Positions 48,721-54,148 of a stretch of 54,148 bases of DNA are shown here, one piece after another. Within the stretch, counting starts at the first letter, position 1. Each line of letters starts with the position of its first letter. The position numbers and the translations under genes are program-made. The DNA comes from Tenebrionibacter intestinalis (lineage in GTDB: Bacteria; Pseudomonadota; Gammaproteobacteria; Enterobacterales; Enterobacteriaceae). The DNA lies in NCBI RefSeq assembly GCF_016632365.1, contig NZ_JAEPBH010000027.1:7638-61785 (forward strand). The letters are read 5' to 3'. The notes beneath the pieces were generated by a model that searched no databases, had not been told where the DNA came from, and worked only from the letters and a program-made list of their open reading frames with translations.

Positions 48721-49944
48721 ATGACCGGAGTATCTAGCGATCAATACGCTGCTGGTGAACAGGGCTTAGGGTATATCTATCAGCCTCGTTTTGCGCTACT
48801 TAAGCTTCTTCAGTGGCCAGAAGATACATCTGTTTTGATCGAAAAAGATGATGACCTAGACTTCGTTAGTTTTGATGGTGTCAAAACACTGGCATCGCTC
48901 AAACACAAAGGGGATGGGGATACTCTAACCGACCTGTCTACCGATTTCTGGAAGTCAGTCCGCATCTGGCTTGACCGCTATAATCGTGATGGTAAAACCG
49001 AAGCAAATCTTCGTTTCTTTTTGTTTACGACCGGATCTATCTCAAACTCCTCGTTCCTGCAACACTTCTTAGTCGAACCGCCAACAAAAGACGATGATTC
49101 AGTATCAATAACTCAAATCACCAACACAGCTCTGGCTAGAAGCAAGTCAAAACTGATCACGGCAATAGCTGATGAGTTCAATAAACTGACTGATGAGCAA
49201 AAAGATGACTTCTTATCACGGATAATCATATTTGATGGCGGGCCTCGCATTGAAGACCTCCCAACAATTATCAAAAATCAACACATGCGTATAATTAGAC
49301 GCGATAACCGAGACGCTATTTTTGAACGACTTGAAGGGTGGTGGAATAACACGATAGTCGATCTGCTAACAGGGAAACGTAAAGAGGCGATTTTTGGTTA
49401 TGAGATTTCCGACAAACTTGCAGCATTTTCTGAAGAGTACAAATCGGACAATCTGCCGATTACGTTCAGAGGAAAAATGCCCGTTGGAGAAATCGATGCG
49501 ATGAATGATCCCAGGCTCTTTGTTGTGCAACTCCGTGAAATAGGGGTTTCCTCTAATCGTATCCGAAACGCTATTCTCGACTACTACCGAGCATTTGAGC
49601 AGCGTTCTTCGTGGGCGCGTGAAAACCTTTTGGTAACAGGAGAGATGGAAGATTATGAAGACCGCCTTGTTGATGAATGGAGTCGCTATAAAGACGTCGT
49701 TTTTGAAGAATTAGATGAAAATTCAGCTGACGAAGTACTTATTACTGCGGGAAAAGCATTGTATCAATGGGCCGATCTTGAAAGTGGTAATATTCACTCA
49801 TTGCGAATCCGAGAACGAGTGTCTGAGCCTTATGTAGTTCGAGGAGGATTTCACATCCTTGCGAACAGTAGACCACTACCCAAAATTTTCTGGCATCCCC
49901 ACTTCCTAAATAGAGTTGGTCAATTGTTGGGAGCCCAAGCATGA
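48721..49944 (+). CDS. ABC-3C effector with REase-like N-terminal domain
   Basis: First gene of a three-component conflict system. The ATG at 48721 is preferred, as AGGGA lies six bases upstream; an ATG at 48670 lacks a ribosome site. This gives 407 residues. The N-terminal region looks like the DUF4297/Cap4-like PD-(D/E)xK nuclease fold: G-Y-I-Y-Q21 near the start, E41 and D45 in LIEKDDDLDF, and K61 in SLKHK. The last 150 residues resemble an ABC-3C C-terminal domain (IRERVSEPYVVRGGFHILA, then FWHPHF). The family assignment is from recalled motifs; nuclease activity is inference. The stop overlaps the next start (ATGA). Confidence 0.8.
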   Translation: MTGVSSDQYAAGEQGLGYIYQPRFALLKLLQWPEDTSVLIEKDDDLDFVSFDGVKTLASLKHKGDGDTLTDLSTDFWKSVRIWLDRYNRDGKTEANLRFFLFTTGSISNSSFLQHFLVEPPTKDDDSVSITQITNTALARSKSKLITAIADEFNKLTDEQKDDFLSRIIIFDGGPRIEDLPTIIKNQHMRIIRRDNRDAIFERLEGWWNNTIVDLLTGKRKEAIFGYEISDKLAAFSEEYKSDNLPITFRGKMPVGEIDAMNDPRLFVVQLREIGVSSNRIRNAILDYYRAFEQRSSWARENLLVTGEMEDYEDRLVDEWSRYKDVVFEELDENSADEVLITAGKALYQWADLESGNIHSLRIRERVSEPYVVRGGFHILANSRPLPKIFWHPHFLNRVGQLLGAQA

Positions 49945-50429
49945 AGCAATGGGATCAGCGTCCATTCGAGATAAGGAATCTTTTCAATCCTGCATTTTGT
50001 GGTGTTGTACTATTCAGAGCAATGCAGAGCTACGAAGAGGAAAACTCACAGGGCATGCCATTTTCTCTCGCTTTTTTAGTTTTACCATTATGTCTGCAAA
50101 AAGATTCTCGCCAAGTGTTTTCTGAACATCCTCGCCGCTACCTTTTGAAAACTATAGAAAACAATCCCAAATTACTCATTAATTTTGCTAACCGCGTCAA
50201 TAATATGCTGCCATTTACGCTTGAAGCTTTTGGAGTGCTCATGGAACGAGGATGTTTTGTAGTAACGCAAGACGGCCGATTGAAAACAATACCTAATAAA
50301 GTTCGCAAATCGGTCATAGGGACTGAAGAATCAATCTCATGCCAGCGTGTCGCGCGCTATATAGGAAAAGAATTTGCCCGTATTGCAGATCGCGTTACGG
50401 TGTACACGACCTTTGGAATACGCCCATGA
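49941..50429 (+). CDS. ABC-3C system middle component
   Basis: 162 residues resembling the middle component of three-component ABC systems (the MC3-type found with DUF3732 ATPases). The N-terminus is NLFNPAFCGVVLFRAMQSYE and the middle PFSLAFLVLPLCLQKDSR, both typical. The family is thought to bridge effector and ATPase; no catalytic motif is visible. Both ends overlap neighbours by 4 bp (ATGA), so the three proteins are translationally coupled and probably made in fixed ratio. Confidence 0.82.
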   Translation: MKQWDQRPFEIRNLFNPAFCGVVLFRAMQSYEEENSQGMPFSLAFLVLPLCLQKDSRQVFSEHPRRYLLKTIENNPKLLINFANRVNNMLPFTLEAFGVLMERGCFVVTQDGRLKTIPNKVRKSVIGTEESISCQRVARYIGKEFARIADRVTVYTTFGIRP

Positions 50430-52387
50430 AAATTAAGTCGATTCATGTCTACAGCCATGATGGCCAACGTCGGGACCTGCAATTTAAGGTTAATGGTTTA
50501 AATGTGATTACTGGCCGTTCCTCAACCGGTAAATCAGCTCTTTCTGAGATCATTGAATACTGTATGGGTCGATCTACTTTTAACGTACCAGAAGGTATTA
50601 TTCGCGATAAAGTGTCATGGTTCGCAGTCATTTATCAATTTTCACAGGAACAAGTACTAATCGCGAAACCAACACCAAATGCAGGAGCCACAAGCTGTGG
50701 CACCGTTATGCTGCGACGAGGAAATAAACTGACCGCACCAAATTTCAAAGACCTCTCGGTTAACACCGATGATGATTCTGTAGTCGCACTGTTGTCACGA
50801 TTACTTGGCATCCGCGAGAACCGTACAGACGTGGCAATTGGGCACAGCAGAGAAAGCTTTGAAGCAAACATCAAGCATACTTTTTATTACCTTTTCCAAA
50901 AGCAGGGCCTTGTAGCAAATAAAGATCAACTTTTTTATCGACAAAATGAGGCATTTCAGCCACAAGCTATTCGCGACACATTACCGATTCTTTTAGGTAT
51001 TTCATCAAATGATCGCTATGAACTTGAGGCCAAACTCCGAACAGCGCAACGAGATCTGAAAATCAACGCCAAACGTCTTGAACAAGCTCGCGATACAATC
51101 GATACATCACTGCTAAAAGGTTCTGGGCTTTTATCTGAAGCCAGAGCCGTGGGTATCATCGCACAAGACAAAGAGAGAATCGGAACTGACGAAGTAATTA
51201 ATGTTTTGCGTTCTGCAATGCAATGGATTCCGTCCCCCCTACCTGAAGACGATGGACATAGAATATCCATTCTTGAAAATGAAATTGCTGGTTTACGACA
51301 AGACAGACGTCAGATCCAGTCCCGAATTGATTCTGCTCGGATGTATGCCAAGCAATCAGGTAATTTTGAAAACGAAGTTTTAGAGCAGCAAGACCGATTA
51401 TCTTCTATCAAGGCTCTACCGAAAAATCCGGAAACTGGTGAATGGCAATGGCCATTCTGTGAAACAAATTTAGCACTGGAATCTCCAATTGCTAAAGCAC
51501 TCCTGAGCGAACTAACAACTCTCGACGCTGAAATGAGCATTGTGGCTGGCCAACGCCCTAAAATGGATGCTTATCTTACTGAACTAGAAGATGAGGTTCA
51601 GACCATTGTAAGTTCGATAAGAGCCAAAGAAGTCGAGCTTGCTGCGGCAATCGCGGCAAACGAAGTTATTGAGCAATTAGGCACTCGCAATAATGCTGCG
51701 GCAAGAGTAATTGGTCGTATAAGTTTGTTCCTTGAAGACCTTGTACCTAACTCAGAGCTGGCCACATATGAAGCAGAAAATCGTCGTCTAAAGCTCAAAG
51801 TCGAAGACCTACAAAGGAAAGTTGGAGCTGATAGCAGCCATGAAAGACTCATATCTATTCTGAATAACATTTCGTCACAGATTACACGCTACATCCAGGC
51901 TTTTGATGCAGAATTTCAGGGACTCCCTGCACGGTTTGATCTAAGCCAAATGACTATTATCTTTGATCGTACAGATCGTCCGGTACCAATGAGTCGAACT
52001 GGCGGTGGCGAAAATCATCTCGCTTATCACCTGTCTGCCTTGTTAGCCCTTCATCTCTTTGCTTCAAAGAACAATTGCCCCATTCCTCAGTTTCTTTTAA
52101 TTGATCAGCCTACCCAAGTTTATTTCCCTTCTGAAAAAATTTACCAGGAAGCTGATGGTACTGTTCAGAAAACGGAAGCTGATGCTGACTTAGCAGCAGT
52201 ACGTAGACTGTTTGCGTTACTGCTGAAGTTTACACAAGAAGAAGTCCCAGGCTTCCAGCTTATCGTGACAGAGCACGCAAATCTTCGCGACCAGTGGTTC
52301 CAGGATGCTTTAACCGAGCTTCCCTGGACCAAGCCCCCTGCCCTAGTACCAGAAGACTGGCCTTTACCGTCAGAATTACCAAATTAA
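50426..52387 (+). CDS. ABC-3C SMC/Rad50-like ATPase (DUF3732)
   Basis: 653 residues from the ATG at 50426 (MKIKSIHVYSHDGQRRDLQF). Walker A is GRSSTGKS at 30-37; the ABC signature is in RTGGGENHLAYHLSALLAL (about 524-542); Walker B is FLLIDQPTQVYFPS (about 556-569); and an H-loop-like TEHANL follows at about 615. Between the ATPase halves lies a long helical coiled coil with two arms (about 205-345 and 365-500). The hinge holds WPFCE with a single Cys (345) where zinc-hook relatives have CxxC. Such ATPases are thought to sense nucleoprotein or DNA states and release the effector. Confidence 0.88.
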   Translation: MKIKSIHVYSHDGQRRDLQFKVNGLNVITGRSSTGKSALSEIIEYCMGRSTFNVPEGIIRDKVSWFAVIYQFSQEQVLIAKPTPNAGATSCGTVMLRRGNKLTAPNFKDLSVNTDDDSVVALLSRLLGIRENRTDVAIGHSRESFEANIKHTFYYLFQKQGLVANKDQLFYRQNEAFQPQAIRDTLPILLGISSNDRYELEAKLRTAQRDLKINAKRLEQARDTIDTSLLKGSGLLSEARAVGIIAQDKERIGTDEVINVLRSAMQWIPSPLPEDDGHRISILENEIAGLRQDRRQIQSRIDSARMYAKQSGNFENEVLEQQDRLSSIKALPKNPETGEWQWPFCETNLALESPIAKALLSELTTLDAEMSIVAGQRPKMDAYLTELEDEVQTIVSSIRAKEVELAAAIAANEVIEQLGTRNNAAARVIGRISLFLEDLVPNSELATYEAENRRLKLKVEDLQRKVGADSSHERLISILNNISSQITRYIQAFDAEFQGLPARFDLSQMTIIFDRTDRPVPMSRTGGGENHLAYHLSALLALHLFASKNNCPIPQFLLIDQPTQVYFPSEKIYQEADGTVQKTEADADLAAVRRLFALLLKFTQEEVPGFQLIVTEHANLRDQWFQDALTELPWTKPPALVPEDWPLPSELPN

Positions 52388-52451
52388 GCACGAGTTTTGA
52401 AAATCCCCGCATCTTTGGTTCGATTGCGAGTCTTGCACCAAATTCATATCA

Positions 52452-52477
52452 ACGGACCTCCATGGAGGTCCGTTTTT
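52452..52477 (+). terminator. Strong terminator of the ABC-3C operon
   Basis: A perfect 22-bp palindrome (each arm ACGGACCTCCA) is followed by T4. It lies 65 bp after the ATPase stop and would stop transcription before the convergent gene at 52677. Confidence 0.88.
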
Positions 52478-52676
52478 GCATTCTAAGCCCGCCGAAATCA
52501 ACACTTCTACAATACCTTAACTCCACCTGATCTGCCCCCAGGATTAGATACAACCGCCAGTTAATAATGGCGGTGCATGACCCTGCCTCCGAATATGCTC
52601 AAGTCATAATCAGGAATAACCGGCTTCAATCTGGCTGGATACTTCTCATCATCTTCTTGGTTCACATGACCTCCTT
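52478..52676. other. Convergent spacer with a hairpin and IS-end-like motif
   Basis: No gene is visible. ACCGCCA/TGGCGGT (about 52552-52573) forms a 7-bp stem that may end the leftward SANT gene transcript. TGATCTGCCCCCAGGATTAG at about 52529 resembles the motif at 48361 (see findings). Confidence 0.45.
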
Positions 52677-53459
52677 TTACCCATTTTTCCTTCTGAAGGA
52701 CCTCAGCCCCAAAGCCTTCACCCGATGTTTGATAGCAGGGATCGTCCTGTGGGGAAGCCTCTCCCGCACACCTGGAACACCTCTTTCAGGATATATATCC
52801 CTTAATACGCAATCCTCAACTGGCTGCCAGAGCCGGGCCTCAGTCAGCTCCATTTTTCCGGCCTGGGCAAAAATGGCCTCCCGGGTACGATCCGGCAGCG
52901 ACGCTTTTATTTTATCAATCCCTTTACTGTAGTGCGCCTGCATCAACACCAATTCCCATTCCGACCAGGGTCTGTTTTTCCCTGTTCCAAGGTCAAATTT
53001 GACCACTGCCGCCCTCACCGCGCTGACGCTTCTGCCCAGTCTGGTAGCAATTTCTTTTGTTGGCAGATTTCTGTAATGTTTTTCCAGAAATGCTTTCTCT
53101 TCACTGCTCCAGCTACTGCGACTAGTGAGCCCGGCAAGGGACGCCTGCCGGAAGATAGCCTTGCGTGAACGCCCGGGCAAGAGTGATATGACATACTCTA
53201 TGCCTTCTGCATAGTGGGTCCGGAGCAATGCCAGCTCCTTTTCTGACCAGGACTGTGCGACGCCCTGGGACAGACCTAAAAGCTGAACGATTCGGGCCAC
53301 TCCATGGGCAGACCGGCCAAGCCGCTCCCCGATTTCACGGGCAGACAGCTGACCATAGTGTTGTTCCACAAACGTAATTTCGGTGGCCGTCCACTGTGTC
53401 CGGTGATTACGGTGTCGCTGTGTTTTACCCACCCCGTCAGTTCCTTTTACATCACTCAC
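52677..53459 (-). CDS. Five-repeat SANT/Myb-like DNA-binding protein
   Basis: 260 residues built from five tandem repeats of about 43 residues (about 22-64, 70-112, 115-157, 163-205, 209-254). Each has a W near the start, an acidic [TS]xxE, a Y about 12 residues later and a basic helix with the pattern GRS..AV or DRTREAI. This is the HTH pattern of SANT/Myb domains, so DNA binding is likely. Repeats 1 and 3 resemble each other (EIGERLGRS, EIATRLGRS), as do 2 and 4 (SLLPGRSRKAIF, SLPDRTREAIF). The start is GTG inside the end of the VasL-like gene (8-bp overlap). The role is unknown; regulation of the linked secretion locus is inference. Confidence 0.75.
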   Translation of the reverse strand: MSDVKGTDGVGKTQRHRNHRTQWTATEITFVEQHYGQLSAREIGERLGRSAHGVARIVQLLGLSQGVAQSWSEKELALLRTHYAEGIEYVISLLPGRSRKAIFRQASLAGLTSRSSWSSEEKAFLEKHYRNLPTKEIATRLGRSVSAVRAAVVKFDLGTGKNRPWSEWELVLMQAHYSKGIDKIKASLPDRTREAIFAQAGKMELTEARLWQPVEDCVLRDIYPERGVPGVRERLPHRTIPAIKHRVKALGLRSFRRKNG

Positions 53460-54148
53460 GATGTTTTTCCTGCGCCAGCATATAGACTTGAGCCCGGAGG
53501 TGCTGCTCAGCCTGCTGAATCTGCTGCTGACGCTGCGGAGAGTCTTCAGGGAGCAGCTTCAACTGCCGAAGCTGTTCTTCCACCGGCACGGTCTGCCGGA
53601 AGCTTGTCAGCATGCCAAAGACCTGCGATTTAAGTTCACTGACGGTGATGTATTTTCCCTTCTGACCATCAAGTGCATTCAGTTTATCGGCAAGAGCCTG
53701 AAGCTGCGTCATACCTTCATGCCAGCCGTTCGTTTTATCGACAGGAAGTACTGAGATATTAATCTGCTGCTGCCACTGCTGTACCAGGGTCTTAGCCTGA
53801 TCCGGCCACAATAGCTTAACCTGTTCGATGAGTTTTCTGCTGTATGCAATATCCCAGTCAGGAGGCAACTTATCCAGTCGGGCAAGCTGATGCTGTGTCT
53901 GTGCGATAAGGTCCTGCGGTAACGAAGTCTGCTGACGCAACATCCCCAGTTGTTCAGACGTGAGAGGTGCAGGGAACGGAGCCAGTGAAGCAGCAAGCTG
54001 AGTCTGTAGAGGGTCTGGACGGTGTAGAAAATGCCAGCTCCACGCTGAGACTATGCTTATCACCAGCATGGTACACATGCCGGCAGCGAAGGATTTCCAC
54101 TTTTTAACCGGTATGAGACGACAATAAGTCAGTCCGCCTGGTGCTGAT
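53452..54148 (-). CDS. VasL-like type VI secretion protein (3' part)
   Basis: The C-terminal about 230 residues of a gene that continues past the right edge; the frame is open to base 54148. A transmembrane helix (MCTMLVISIVSAWSWHFL) is followed by a periplasmic-type region with a VasL/ImpA-related signature (LPPDWDIAYSRKLIEQVKLLWP split over about 20 residues, then WQQQI and GWHEGMTQLQALADKLNAL). VasL-like proteins occur in type VI secretion clusters. The identification is from recalled family character. It is coupled to the SANT gene, suggesting that gene is the last in a T6SS operon lying to the right. Confidence 0.6.
   Translation of the reverse strand, partial: SAPGGLTYCRLIPVKKWKSFAAGMCTMLVISIVSAWSWHFLHRPDPLQTQLAASLAPFPAPLTSEQLGMLRQQTSLPQDLIAQTQHQLARLDKLPPDWDIAYSRKLIEQVKLLWPDQAKTLVQQWQQQINISVLPVDKTNGWHEGMTQLQALADKLNALDGQKGKYITVSELKSQVFGMLTSFRQTVPVEEQLRQLKLLPEDSPQRQQQIQQAEQHLRAQVYMLAQEKHRE

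Noticed and set aside
52411..52436. tRNA-like 3' end (GGTTCGATT...CACCA) as a possible degenerate attR of argW.
   Set aside because: Only 9 bases plus CACCA match, the T-stem does not pair and the acceptor sequence GGGGAC is missing. A real attR should repeat the argW core exactly.

Overview
The window is a chromosomal segment of an Enterobacteriaceae member. Gene order and protein sequences closely follow the E. coli 51-53 min region (yfcD to argW). Several departures (no hisJQMP/argT, no yfc fimbrial operon, a ccm operon between mlaA and yfdC, DUF1460 lipoprotein beside fadI) point to a genus other than Escherichia. The core is GC-rich with codon use typical of Cronobacter/Enterobacter-like lineages, but I cannot name the genus from sequence alone.

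Left accessory block (1-2.4 kb): a decayed phage DNA-ejection gene, a small exported protein, and a divergent type I toxin-antitoxin locus. The toxin is a 26-residue hydrophobic peptide of the ShoB type; the antitoxin is a short OhsC-like RNA. They are linked by a shared 20-nt segment that makes the RNA complementary to the toxin leader. Two near-identical terminator hairpins bracket the block.

Core part 1 (2.5-24 kb): yfcD, yfcE, a clearly broken yfcF, yfcG, folX, yfcH, a gene-free gap where E. coli carries the His/Arg transport genes, ubiX, then the leftward purF-cvpA-dedD-folC-accD and dedA-truA-usg-pdxB gene strings, flk, yfcJ, fabB and mnmC. PurR (cvpA) and FabR (fabB) operators are readable.

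Core part 2 (24-46.7 kb): yfcL, epmC, yfcA, mepA, aroC, prmB, smrB, sixA, the anaerobic beta-oxidation genes fadJ-fadI with a FadR operator, a DUF1460 lipoprotein, yfcZ, fadL, mlaA, a complete nine-gene cytochrome c maturation operon (ccmABCDEFGHI, with ccmH and ccmI separate), yfdC and the tRNA-Arg(CCU) gene argW.

Right island (46.7 kb to edge): argW is followed by a tyrosine-recombinase integrase and then lower-GC cargo. The cargo is a remnant of an HTH regulator, a three-gene translationally coupled ABC-3C type conflict system (predicted REase-like effector, middle component, DUF3732 SMC/Rad50-like ATPase), a strong terminator, and then, on the opposite strand, a gene encoding five SANT/Myb-like repeats coupled to the 3' end of a VasL-like type VI secretion gene that runs off the window. 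The right attachment site is not in the window.
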